Of a DNA stretch of 49,063 nucleotides, positions 41,487 to 49,063 are shown in pieces. Source of the DNA: Candidatus Brevibacterium intestinavium. GTDB taxonomy: Bacteria; Actinomycetota; Actinomycetes; Actinomycetales; Brevibacteriaceae. The translations under genes were made by a program, and so were the position numbers. The DNA is taken from positions 1 to 49,063 of the forward strand of contig DWZN01000147.1 of the NCBI GenBank assembly GCA_019117545.1, read 5' to 3'. The first letter of the stretch is position 1. Each line of letters starts with the position of its first letter. A model generated the notes under the pieces. The model was not told the DNA's origin and did not search any database. It saw only the letters and a program-made list of their open reading frames with translations.

Positions 41487-42809
41487 ATGAGCCAGTCATT
41501 CGACACCCGCCAGATCCACGCCGGGCAGAGCCCCGACCCGACCACCGGTTCCCGAGCCCTGCCGATCCACCAGACCACTTCGTACGTCTTCGACAGCAAT
41601 GAGACCGCGGCCAACCGCTTCGCCCTGTCCGATCTCGGCCCGATCTACACCCGCATCACGAATCCGACCACCGAGGTCGTGGAGAACCGCATCGCCGACC
41701 TCGAGGGCGGCGTGCACGCGGTCCTGACCGCATCCGGACAGTCCGCGGCGCTCCTGGCGATCACGAACATCGCCGGTGCCGGCGACCACATCGTGGCCAG
41801 CTCCAGCCTCTACGGCGGCACCCAGAACCTGTTCAACGTGACCCTGCGCAAGCTCGGCATCGAGACCACCTTCGTCGACGTGTCCGATCTCGACGAGTGG
41901 AAGAGCGCCGTCCAGGACAATACGAAGCTCTTCTTCGCCGAGGTCGTCTCGAATCCCCGCTCCGACGTGCTCGACATCGCCGCGGTCGCCGATATCGCCC
42001 ATGCCGCCGGTGTTCCCCTCTTCACCGACAACACACTGGCGACCCCGTACCTCGTGCGCCCCATCGAGCACGGCGCCGACGTCGTCATCCACTCGGCGAC
42101 GAAGTACCTCGGCGGTCACGGCACCTCGATCGCCGGTGTGCTCATCGACAGCGGAAACTTCGACTACGGAGCCCAGCCGGAGAGGTTCCCCGGCTTCAAC
42201 GAACCCGATGAGTCCTACAACGGCCTCGTCTACGCCCGCGACCTCGGTCCCGACGGCGCGCTCGGCGCGAACGTGTCCTTCGGCATCAAGGCCCGCGTCC
42301 AGGGCCTGCGCGACCTCGGGCCCGCGGCCAGCCCGTTCAACGCCTTCCTCATCGCACAGGGGCTCGAGACGCTGAGCCTGCGCATCGCCCGCCATGTCGA
42401 GAACGCCGAGAAGGTCGCCGCCTACCTCGAGGACCACTCCCAGGTCACCCGCGTGGCCTATGCCGGACTGGCCTCGAGTCCGTGGAACGAGCTCGCGAAG
42501 AAGTACCTGCCTGACGGTGTGGGTTCGGTCCTGGCCTTCGACATCGCCGGCGGCTACGACGCGGCCGTGGCCTTCGTCGACTCGCTCGAGCTGCACTCGC
42601 ACGTGGCCAATATCGGCGACGTCCGCTCGCTGGTCATCCACCCGGCGTCGACGACCCATTCGCAGCTGGACGAACAGGCCCAGGAACAGGCCGGTGTCAA
42701 CCCTGCACTGGTGCGCCTGTCGGTGGGTCTCGAAGGCATCGACGACATCATCGGCGACCTCGACAAGGGCTTCGCAGCAGCAGCGGCGAAGGCGTCGACC
42801 GCGGCCTGA
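41487..42809 (+). CDS. metY: O-acetylhomoserine sulfhydrylase
   Basis: A 440-residue PLP enzyme of the Cys/Met metabolism family that makes homocysteine from O-acetylhomoserine and sulfide. The PLP lysine is Lys206 in HSATKYLGGHGTSIAG. The N-terminal TRQIHAGQSPDPTTGSRA and the long EVPGFNEPDESYNGLVYARD-type loop (here FPGFNEPDESYNG) place it with MetY rather than MetB. AGAGGAGG lies just before the ATG. metX follows after 1 base, so the two pathway steps are co-expressed. Confidence 0.94.
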   Translation: MSQSFDTRQIHAGQSPDPTTGSRALPIHQTTSYVFDSNETAANRFALSDLGPIYTRITNPTTEVVENRIADLEGGVHAVLTASGQSAALLAITNIAGAGDHIVASSSLYGGTQNLFNVTLRKLGIETTFVDVSDLDEWKSAVQDNTKLFFAEVVSNPRSDVLDIAAVADIAHAAGVPLFTDNTLATPYLVRPIEHGADVVIHSATKYLGGHGTSIAGVLIDSGNFDYGAQPERFPGFNEPDESYNGLVYARDLGPDGALGANVSFGIKARVQGLRDLGPAASPFNAFLIAQGLETLSLRIARHVENAEKVAAYLEDHSQVTRVAYAGLASSPWNELAKKYLPDGVGSVLAFDIAGGYDAAVAFVDSLELHSHVANIGDVRSLVIHPASTTHSQLDEQAQEQAGVNPALVRLSVGLEGIDDIIGDLDKGFAAAAAKASTAA

Positions 42810-42810
42810 G

Positions 42811-43845
42811 ATGACCACCCAGAGCACCTCCGTCGAACGGATCCTGGGCTTCGGCACGGACTCCGGGCACACGTTCGGCACGGTGGAGATCGCCTATGAG
42901 ACCTTCGGCACTCTCAACTCGGATCGGTCCAATGCGATCCTCATCGAACACGCCCTGACCGGCGATACCCGCGTCACCGAGTGGTGGGCGGGCATCGTCG
43001 GTCCCGGCGAGGCCGTGGACACCGACGAGTACTACGTGGTGTGCGCGAATTCGCTCGGCGGCTGCTCGGGCACGACCGGCCCGCAGTCGACCTTCGACGA
43101 CGGATTGGCCTACGGTTCGCGCTTCCCCGCGGTCTCGATCCGGGACATGGCCCGGCTCGAGCACAACCTCGCCCAGATCCTCGGCATCGACTCGTGGGCG
43201 GCCGTCATCGGCGGTTCCATGGGTGGGGCCCGGGCCCTGGAGTTCGCACTGCTGGACCGGCGGAAGGTGCGCAAGTGCGCGATCCTGGCCGCCCCGGCCT
43301 TCTGCGAAGCCGACCAGATCGCCTGGGCGATGATGCAGGAACGGGCGATCGAACTCGATGCCGACTACTACTCCGGAGACTATTCGGCCGTCGGCCGGTT
43401 CCCGGCCCAGGGACTCGGTCTGGCCCGCCAGATCGCACACCTGACCTACCGCAACGACGTCGAACTCAACCAGCGCTTCTCCTGCCGGCTGCGGTCCGAG
43501 AACTACTACGAGGTGACGTCGTACCTCGACCACCAGGCGAAGAAGCTCACCGCGCGGTTCGACCCGCACAGCTACATCGTGCTCACCCGCGCCCTGCGCG
43601 ACCATGATGTGCGCCGAGGCCGCTCGAGCGATCTGCGCACGGCGCTGGCGGATGCGTGCACCGACAACCTCGTCGTCTCAGTGTCCTCGGACCGGCTGTT
43701 CCCACCCGAACAGGTCGCCGTCCTGGCCGAGGCACTGCCCGGGAAGGTCACCCACGAGGTCCTGGAGTCCCCGGTCGGCCACGACGGGTTCCTCACCGAG
43801 ACCGAGAAGGTCTCCGCGGTGCTCCGGGACTTCCTGGCCTCCTGA
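42811..43845 (+). CDS. metX: Homoserine O-acetyltransferase
   Basis: A 344-residue alpha/beta-hydrolase-fold acyltransferase making O-acetylhomoserine, the MetY substrate. The nucleophile elbow is GGSMGGARALE with Ser136. The C-terminal His is in SPVGHDGFL, and the acid lies in the preceding VSSDRLFPPEQ region. NSLGGCSGTTGP is the conserved oxyanion-side motif. It starts 1 base after the metY stop. Some family members prefer succinyl-CoA; the pairing with metY favours acetyl. Confidence 0.93.
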   Translation: MTTQSTSVERILGFGTDSGHTFGTVEIAYETFGTLNSDRSNAILIEHALTGDTRVTEWWAGIVGPGEAVDTDEYYVVCANSLGGCSGTTGPQSTFDDGLAYGSRFPAVSIRDMARLEHNLAQILGIDSWAAVIGGSMGGARALEFALLDRRKVRKCAILAAPAFCEADQIAWAMMQERAIELDADYYSGDYSAVGRFPAQGLGLARQIAHLTYRNDVELNQRFSCRLRSENYYEVTSYLDHQAKKLTARFDPHSYIVLTRALRDHDVRRGRSSDLRTALADACTDNLVVSVSSDRLFPPEQVAVLAEALPGKVTHEVLESPVGHDGFLTETEKVSAVLRDFLAS

Positions 43846-43862
43846 GGAGCCCGGGCAGACAG

Positions 43863-43896
43863 CAGGCCCCCGCAGTCCGTTCGCTGCGGGGGCCTG
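43863..43896. terminator. metYX terminator
   Basis: Arm 43863-43875 pairs perfectly with 43884-43896 (13 bp, 8-base loop), 17 bases after the metX stop. The convergent acyl-CoA oxidase gene ends at 43961. Confidence 0.82.
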
Positions 43897-43960
43897 GTCG
43901 TGTCAGCCGGAATCCGCCGAGTCCGCGTGCACCGGCTGCCGGCGTGGGCCGAGACTCGGC

Positions 43961-46000
43961 CTACTTCGCTGCGGCCTTCGCCTTCTGCTTGGCGGCCTTG
44001 CGCAGCTGCTTCTCGTCGACGGGGTAATCCTGCTTGGCCCGGGCCCGACGGTAGTAGTCGGCGGCCTCGGCCTGTCGCTGCGCCTCGATGCCGGTCGAGA
44101 TCGTGGCCCGACGGTGCTCGTGACCGTATCCGAAGGCATCGACGAGGTCGAGGGCGTTGGCCGTGAGCTTCGCGCACAGACGGCCCAGCGTCTCATTGAG
44201 CTGACGCGCCCGCGACATCGGCAGGCGACCGTACATCAGGTGCCAGGCCATGTGCTTCTCGATCAGGCTCAGACCGTAGGTGTCGCGCAGGCGCCGGAAG
44301 ACCTTCGCCTGGTCGGCATCGGTCTGCTCCCGCATCTTCTCGTCCAGGGCCTTCCACTTCTCCAGCTCCACATAGGCACGCGCCATCTCGATGAGTTCGT
44401 GCTGGTGGGTGTTGAACAGATCCGCGGCCTTGTCAGCAGACATCTTCGTGGCCGGCCGCAGGGCCTGGGCGACGTCGGAGACCATGACATCGAGGCGGGT
44501 CTCGAGCAGTGTCCGCTGCAGCCGCCCCGAACGGATCCGCCGCTCACCGAGGTTCGGAGTCAGAGCGTCAGAGATCGCCCGGCCCGCATTGGCCAGACCG
44601 GTCCGATACAGCGTGTGCTCGGCGGCCTGGGTGCCGATGTAGCGGGCGGCCCCGCCGACGTCGAGGTGCGCGAACTCCTTCGCATAGTCGCCGAGGAGGC
44701 GCTTGGCCACCAGCTGCAGCAGCACCGTGTTGTCGCCTTCGAAGGTGGCATAGACGTCGAGGTCGGCGCGGAGGCCGACCAGGCGGTTCTCGGCCATGAA
44801 ACCGGCACCGCCGCAGGCCTCACGGCATTCCTGGATCACGTCGAGAGCCATCCAGGTCGAATCGGCCTTGAACGCCGCCGCCCGAGTCTCGAGCACGGCA
44901 CGGTTCTCGTCGGAGTCATCGGCGCCGGAGAAGACCTCCTCGAACGAGGTCAGCAGCTTCTCGTGGGCGAAGGCCGAGGCATAGACGGAGGCCAGGGCCG
45001 GCATCAGGCGACGCTGATGCTGCCCGTAGTCGAGCAGCGTGGTCTCCGTGGAGTCGTCACCGGCGGTGAACTGCTTGCGTTCGAGCCCGTAGCGCACGGC
45101 GATGTCGAGGGCGAGCTTCGAGGCGACCACGGAGGCGCCATCGAGGGACACACGCCCCTGCACGAGGGTGCCGAGCATGGTGAAGAAACGCCGTCCGGGC
45201 GATTCGATGGGGGAGGAGTAGGTGCCGTCGGCGGCCACATCGCCGTAGCGGTTGAGCAGGTTCGTCCGGGCAACGCGCACCGAATCGAAGGCGAGGCGAC
45301 CGTTGTCCACGCCCTTGAGTCCGCCCTTGTAACCGTCGTCCTCGATCGTGACTCCCGGCAGCGGATCACCGGCGTCGTCGCGGACCGGGACGAAGAGCGC
45401 ATGCACCCCGTGATTGACTCCGGCCGTGATCAGCTGAGCGAAGACCACGGCGGCAGAGGCGTCGCGGGCGGCATTGCCGATGTACTCCTTCGTCGCGGCC
45501 CGGAACGGGGTATCGATGACGAATTCCTCGGTCTTCGGATCGTAGGTCGCCGTCGTCGCCACGGAGGCGACGTCCGAACCGTGCCCGATCTCGGTCATCG
45601 CGAAGGAGCCGAGGAGGCGACCCGCCTGGGAGTCGAGCAGCCACTTCTCATGCTGCTCGGAATTGCCGAGGTGGAGGATCGCTCCGCCGAAGAGCCCGAA
45701 TTGGACTCCGGCCTTGATCTGCAGGCTGGGATTGGCCGTGACGGTCTCTTCGAATCCGGCGACGTTCGTGGCGTGTTCGTTCTTTCCGCCCATCTGCGGA
45801 GGCAGCCCGGTCATCGGCAGACCGGTCTCGGCCATCATCCCGACACCGGTCAGGGTCTTCGCCCGCGCGGTCTCGAGGTCATCGGCCGGATCGTCATGGG
45901 TCGTCGGGTCGAGCGCCAGGCTTCGCCCCGTGCGGCGGGCCTCGGCCCACCGTCCGTCGAGAACATCGTTGATGGCCTGTGGGTCAAGCGACAGTTTCAT
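43961..46000 (-). CDS. Acyl-CoA oxidase/dehydrogenase family protein
   Basis: A 679-residue flavoprotein closer to acyl-CoA oxidases than to classical 400-residue dehydrogenases. It has MTEIGHGSDVASVATTATYD for FAD/substrate binding and CREACGGAGFMAENRL. ATFEGDNTVLLQLVAKRLL carries the likely catalytic Glu421, then a C-terminal helical domain. The Lys/Ala-rich tail is basic. It would catalyse the first, alpha-beta oxidation step of beta-oxidation. The ATG at 46000 overlaps the TetR stop as ATGA, so regulator and enzyme form one operon. Confidence 0.9.
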   Translation of the reverse strand: MKLSLDPQAINDVLDGRWAEARRTGRSLALDPTTHDDPADDLETARAKTLTGVGMMAETGLPMTGLPPQMGGKNEHATNVAGFEETVTANPSLQIKAGVQFGLFGGAILHLGNSEQHEKWLLDSQAGRLLGSFAMTEIGHGSDVASVATTATYDPKTEEFVIDTPFRAATKEYIGNAARDASAAVVFAQLITAGVNHGVHALFVPVRDDAGDPLPGVTIEDDGYKGGLKGVDNGRLAFDSVRVARTNLLNRYGDVAADGTYSSPIESPGRRFFTMLGTLVQGRVSLDGASVVASKLALDIAVRYGLERKQFTAGDDSTETTLLDYGQHQRRLMPALASVYASAFAHEKLLTSFEEVFSGADDSDENRAVLETRAAAFKADSTWMALDVIQECREACGGAGFMAENRLVGLRADLDVYATFEGDNTVLLQLVAKRLLGDYAKEFAHLDVGGAARYIGTQAAEHTLYRTGLANAGRAISDALTPNLGERRIRSGRLQRTLLETRLDVMVSDVAQALRPATKMSADKAADLFNTHQHELIEMARAYVELEKWKALDEKMREQTDADQAKVFRRLRDTYGLSLIEKHMAWHLMYGRLPMSRARQLNETLGRLCAKLTANALDLVDAFGYGHEHRRATISTGIEAQRQAEAADYYRRARAKQDYPVDEKQLRKAAKQKAKAAAK

Positions 46001-46608
46001 TGTCCTTCTCCTCGTTGTGCGGGCAGGGATGCCCAGAGCCAATGGCTGATGGTGGTGGCGAACTCTTCCGGTCGGTCGGGCCGGGACAGCCAGGTCTCGG
46101 TGGCCGCGCGGACGAATCCGATGGCGCCGGCCGACCACAGCTGCGCCTGTTCGCCCTCGAGATCGAGCCGTTCGGCCAGCAGACCGGCGATCGAATTGAA
46201 GAACCCGCCGGTCTCCTCGGGGGCGAAGCGGTTGACCGCCGTATCGCAGAAGCGATAGACGTTCGGCGAATCCGCGGCGATCGTGACGAAGGCCCGGATC
46301 ATCGCCGCCAACGACTCCTGCGCGGCAGCGGCGGAGCTGTCCCGCGCCGAGGCGGCCGTGGCGTCGTCGAGGGATCTGACGATGACGCCCATCGCCCATT
46401 CGCCCATGGCCGCCTGGAGCCCCGCCCGATCCGTGAAGTACCGGTAGAGCACGGACTTCGTGGTCCCCGAATGCTCGGAGATCTGGTCCATCGACAGCTC
46501 GTCGCCGTACTCGTCGACGACGAGACGGACCGCACGCAGCAGTTCGCGACGGCGCTGGTCGCGGTGCTTCTGCCACCTCGTCGAGCGGCCGTCTGTGATC
46601 GATTTCAT
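45997..46608 (-). CDS. TetR family transcriptional regulator
   Basis: A 203-residue TetR-type repressor. The N-terminal helix-turn-helix is MDQISEHSGTTKSVLYRYFTDRAGL (about residues 40-64), and a ligand-binding domain with TetR-like helices follows. It is the first gene of the operon with the acyl-CoA oxidase and divergent from the thiolase operon. A perfect palindrome lies 3 bases before its start, so it probably senses an acyl-CoA and represses both sides. The ligand is inferred from context. Confidence 0.88.
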   Translation of the reverse strand: MKSITDGRSTRWQKHRDQRRRELLRAVRLVVDEYGDELSMDQISEHSGTTKSVLYRYFTDRAGLQAAMGEWAMGVIVRSLDDATAASARDSSAAAAQESLAAMIRAFVTIAADSPNVYRFCDTAVNRFAPEETGGFFNSIAGLLAERLDLEGEQAQLWSAGAIGFVRAATETWLSRPDRPEEFATTISHWLWASLPAQRGEGQ

Positions 46609-46611
46609 GGA

Positions 46612-46636
46612 ACCGACAGTATCAGGTACTGTCGGT
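46612..46636. promoter_or_regulatory. Symmetric operator between the tetR and thiolase genes
   Basis: ACCGACAGTA (46612-46621) and TACTGTCGGT (46627-46636) form a perfect 10-bp inverted repeat with a 5-base centre. Each arm contains TACTGT, a usable -10 box, on opposite strands. On the minus strand it ends 7 bases before the tetR ATG (leaderless). On the plus strand it would start transcription near 46640, upstream of the thiolase GGAGG. Confidence 0.8.
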
Positions 46637-46666
46637 AACAGCTAAATCCATCACTCGGAGGTGCCT

Positions 46667-47956
46667 ATGTCCACTCCCAATCAACGCGCCGTCATCCTCG
46701 GCGGCAATCGCATCCCCTTCGCACGCTCGAACAAGCAGTACGCGAAGGCGACGAATCTCGATATGCTCACCTCGGCCATCGACGGGCTCGTGGCCCGCTT
46801 CGGACTGGCCGGAGAGAACATCGGCGAGGTCGCAGGAGGCGCGGTCCTCAAGCATTCGAAGGACTTCAACCTCACCCGGGAGGCCGTGCTCGGCTCATCC
46901 CTGGCCCCGACCACCCCGGCCTTCGATCTCGGCCAGGCCTGCGCCACGGGACTCGAGGCCGTCGTCAGCCTCAACAACAAGATCAACGCCGGCCAGATCG
47001 AATCCGGCATCGCCTCCGGCGTCGACTCGGCCTCCGATGCCCCGATCGTCGTCAACGACTCGATGCGCGAGATCCTGCTCGAACTCTCCCGCGCCAAGAC
47101 CATGGTCGCCAGGGCGAAGATCGCCGCGCAGATCCGGCCGGCCCATCTCAGCCCGCAGGCCCCGAGCACGGGCGAGCCCCGGACGGGTCTGAGCATGGGC
47201 GAGCACCAGGCGATCACCACCGCCGCATGGAACATCACCCGGCAGGCCCAGGACGAGCTCGCCATTGCCTCGCACCGGAACCTCGCCGCGGCCTGGGACT
47301 CCGGCTTCTTCAACGACCTCACCACCGCCTACCTGGGGGTGAGCAGGGATACGAACCTGCGGCCGGATTCGACCATGGAGTCCCTGGCCAAGCTCAACCC
47401 CGTCTTCGGCAAGAAGCTCGAGGCCGAGCCGACCATGACCGCCGGCAACTCGACCCCGCTGACCGATGGGGCCTCCTCGGTGCTGCTGAGCAGCGAGGAC
47501 TGGGCGGCCGAACACGGCTTCACCCCCTTGGCCCGCCTCATCGACGCCGAGGCCGGTGCCGTGGACTTCGTCGACGGAGCCGAGGGCCTGCTCATGGCCC
47601 CCGCCTACGCGGTGCCGCGTCTGCTGGCGCGCAACGGGCTGACCTTCGACGACTTCGACGTGTTCGAGATCCACGAAGCCTTCGCCTCCACCGTCCTGTC
47701 GCACATGGCGGCCTGGGAGTCCGAGAAGTTCTGCGTCGAGAAGGCCGGACTCGACGCCGCCCTGGGCAGCATCGACCGCGACAAGCTCAACCCGCTGGGG
47801 TCGAGCCTGGCCGCCGGCCACCCCTTCGCCGCCACCGGTGGACGCATCATCGCCACTACGGCGAAGCATCTCAAGACCACAGGCAAGAAGAGGTCGCTGG
47901 TCTCGATCTGCGCGGCAGGCGGCCAGGGACTCACCGCGATCGTGGAGGCAGCATGA
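46667..47956 (+). CDS. Acetyl-CoA C-acyltransferase (thiolase)
   Basis: A 429-residue thiolase, similar in type to FadI/FadA2 enzymes that cleave 3-ketoacyl-CoA. The acyl-accepting cysteine is Cys92 in GQACATG. The other catalytic motifs are EIHEAFA, GSSLAAGHPFAATGGR and CAAGGQG, with its active cysteine, near the C terminus. The ATG at 46667 has GGAGG at 46657-46661. The stop overlaps the next ATG, coupling it to the FabG-like reductase. Confidence 0.93.
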   Translation: MSTPNQRAVILGGNRIPFARSNKQYAKATNLDMLTSAIDGLVARFGLAGENIGEVAGGAVLKHSKDFNLTREAVLGSSLAPTTPAFDLGQACATGLEAVVSLNNKINAGQIESGIASGVDSASDAPIVVNDSMREILLELSRAKTMVARAKIAAQIRPAHLSPQAPSTGEPRTGLSMGEHQAITTAAWNITRQAQDELAIASHRNLAAAWDSGFFNDLTTAYLGVSRDTNLRPDSTMESLAKLNPVFGKKLEAEPTMTAGNSTPLTDGASSVLLSSEDWAAEHGFTPLARLIDAEAGAVDFVDGAEGLLMAPAYAVPRLLARNGLTFDDFDVFEIHEAFASTVLSHMAAWESEKFCVEKAGLDAALGSIDRDKLNPLGSSLAAGHPFAATGGRIIATTAKHLKTTGKKRSLVSICAAGGQGLTAIVEAA

Positions 47957-49063
47957 AAGACACCTATCTCTCCCTCGTCAACGGACCGCTGAAGCAGGTG
48001 GCCAAGAGCCTCGGCCTGCCGCAGCCGGTCGAACTCAACCGCTTCGACTCCACCCCGGAGGAGTACCTGAACCGCCCCGTCCTCGTCCTCGGCACCGGAG
48101 ACGGCGCCCAGGGCCTGGCCGATCTGCTCCTCGACAACGGCCTCGAGGTCCGCCGCAACGCGCAGACCGGTGAGAAGGTCCGCGCCGTCATCGCCGTCCT
48201 CGACGACGCCCAGTCGCCGACGGATCTGTCACCGATCGTGCTCGAGGTCGGAGCGGCCCTGCGCTCACTGGTCCCGTCCGGTCGAGTGATCACGATCTCG
48301 ACCGCACCGGGCGCCGGCGACCAGAGCCCCGAGCAGGCCGCCGCCACTCAGGGCATCACCGGCTTCACCCGCTCCCTGGCCCACGAGATGCGTGCCGGGG
48401 CGACGGCCAACGGCATCCTCCTCGACGGCGTCGACCTCACCGCCCCCTCGGTGGCCTCGGCCCTGTGGTTCCTGCTCTCGGGCAAGTCCGCCTATGTGTC
48501 CGGGCAGTTCCTCACGGTGGCCTCCGACGCCGGCGATCGCCTCGACCTCAAGGCATTCATGTCCACCGGCGCCGCCGGCCCCCTGGACGGACGCAGCGCA
48601 GTCGTCACGGGAGCCGCCCGGGGGATCGGCGCGGCCATCGCCCGCAACCTCGCCCGCGACGGCGCCGAGGTCATCGGCGTCGACATGCCCCAGGCCGGTC
48701 AGGCCCTGGCCGCGGTGATGAATGAGATCGGCGGGAAGTCCCTCCAGCTCGACATCACCGGCGCCGATGCGGCGGAGGAGATCGCCGAGGCCGTCGGCGC
48801 CCCCGTCGACATCCTCGTCCACAATGCCGGCATCACCCGCGACAAGATGCTGGCGAACATGGACTCCTCCCGCTGGGACTCGGTGATCGCGGTCAACATC
48901 GCCGCACAGGCGAAGATCAACGCGCACCTGGCCGAGGCCGGTCTCTTCGCGAACGGCGCTCAGGTGGTGTCGCTGGCCTCGACATCGGGCATCGCCGGAA
49001 ACCGGGGACAGACGAACTACGCGACCTCGAAGGCCGGTGTCATCGGACTCACGGCCGCCTCGG
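47953..49063 (+). CDS. High-molecular-weight 3-ketoacyl reductase (FabG4-like), truncated at the window end
   Basis: The first 370 codons of a two-domain short-chain dehydrogenase. Residues 1-205 form a degenerate N-terminal Rossmann-like domain (VLVLGTGDGAQGLADLL). The functional domain starts near 215 with VVTGAARGIGAAIARNLA, then HNAGITRDKML and the active-site region NYATSKAGVIGLTAAS at the very end. Size and fusion match mycobacterial FabG4 (Rv0242c), which sits beside fadA2. It would reduce or oxidise 3-ketoacyl-CoA. The C terminus lies outside the window. Confidence 0.9.
   Translation, partial: MKDTYLSLVNGPLKQVAKSLGLPQPVELNRFDSTPEEYLNRPVLVLGTGDGAQGLADLLLDNGLEVRRNAQTGEKVRAVIAVLDDAQSPTDLSPIVLEVGAALRSLVPSGRVITISTAPGAGDQSPEQAAATQGITGFTRSLAHEMRAGATANGILLDGVDLTAPSVASALWFLLSGKSAYVSGQFLTVASDAGDRLDLKAFMSTGAAGPLDGRSAVVTGAARGIGAAIARNLARDGAEVIGVDMPQAGQALAAVMNEIGGKSLQLDITGADAAEEIAEAVGAPVDILVHNAGITRDKMLANMDSSRWDSVIAVNIAAQAKINAHLAEAGLFANGAQVVSLASTSGIAGNRGQTNYATSKAGVIGLTAAS

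Noticed and set aside
36865..41499. A very long open frame (about 1,540 codons) on the minus strand opposite imuB and dnaE2
   Set aside because: High-GC genes with strong third-position bias open long antisense frames. The translation is low-complexity and Arg/Gly/Asp-rich, while the plus strand encodes clear ImuB and DnaE2.
44000..46258. Long plus-strand frame opposite the acyl-CoA oxidase gene
   Set aside because: It is a shadow of the oxidase reading frame; no family motif is visible.

Overview
The window is chromosomal DNA of a high-GC Gram-positive bacterium (Actinomycetota). GTG and TTG starts are frequent, ATGA/GTGA stop-start overlaps are common, many genes look leaderless behind TANNNT -10 boxes, and the gene order follows the Mycobacterium tuberculosis Rv1436-Rv1484 backbone (gap-pgk-tpiA-secG, tkt-tal, ctaB, ctaA plus an ABC transporter, sufR-B-D-C-S-U-T, an Rv1473-like ABC-F gene, fabG1-inhA). 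The pgi position and the DUF222/HNH gene fit Micrococcales-type actinobacteria. Brevibacterium is my best guess at genus, from general impression only. No tRNA, rRNA, insertion sequence, prophage or CRISPR array was seen. || Layout. 1-2570 (+): lower glycolysis (end of gap, pgk, tpiA) and secG, ended by a very strong hairpin. 2688-7497 (-): transketolase, transaldolase and glucose-6-phosphate isomerase, coupled by ATGA overlaps; the zwf-opcA-pgl genes that usually sit here in relatives are absent. 7746-9355 (+): a small membrane protein and ctaB (heme O synthase). 9762-12318 (-): ABC ATPase, ABC permease and ctaA (heme A synthase). 12422-18967 (+): a complete SUF Fe-S cluster operon led by its repressor SufR, with an exact SufR-type operator and a DtxR/IdeR-like iron box upstream. 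19162-21416 (+): RNase HI with an extra C-terminal domain, and an ABC-F ATPase. 21403-23095 (-): SURF1, a small Cys-containing protein and a DUF3099 protein. 23225-25376 (+): fabG1, an InhA-type enoyl reductase and a SixA-type phosphatase. 25500-26899 (-): serB and an unknown protein. 26945-30364 (+): ABC ATPase, TauE/SafE permease, TrmH methyltransferase and a phosphatase-family protein. 30408-33637: YbaK (-), rpmE2 (+), pdxK (-), trmL (-) and a methyltransferase (-). 33834-41349 (+): a DUF222/HNH protein, then the SOS mutagenesis cassette imuA-imuB-dnaE2 behind a LexA box. 41487-43845 (+): metY-metX. 43961-49063: an acyl-CoA oxidase-like gene and its TetR regulator (-), divergent from a thiolase and a high-molecular-weight FabG that runs off the window (+), with a symmetric operator between them. 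|| How the genes work together. CtaB, CtaA and SURF1 serve cytochrome c oxidase assembly. The SUF genes build Fe-S clusters under cluster-sensing (SufR) and probably iron-sensing (DtxR-like) control. ImuA/ImuB/DnaE2 form the DNA-damage mutasome. MetX and MetY make homocysteine from homoserine. The last four genes form a beta-oxidation-like unit. || Most unusual observations: (i) an identical 15-base sequence built on a 14-bp perfect palindrome occurs in three unrelated proteins (RNase HI, DUF222/HNH, ImuA), always in the same frame (Val-Pro-Ala-Gly-Thr) and always in a low-complexity linker, which suggests a short palindromic repeat tolerated inside coding linkers; (ii) a perfect 19-bp inverted repeat with a 3-nt loop lies in the first 20 codons of sufS; (iii) compact, mostly leaderless divergent promoters coincide with operators.
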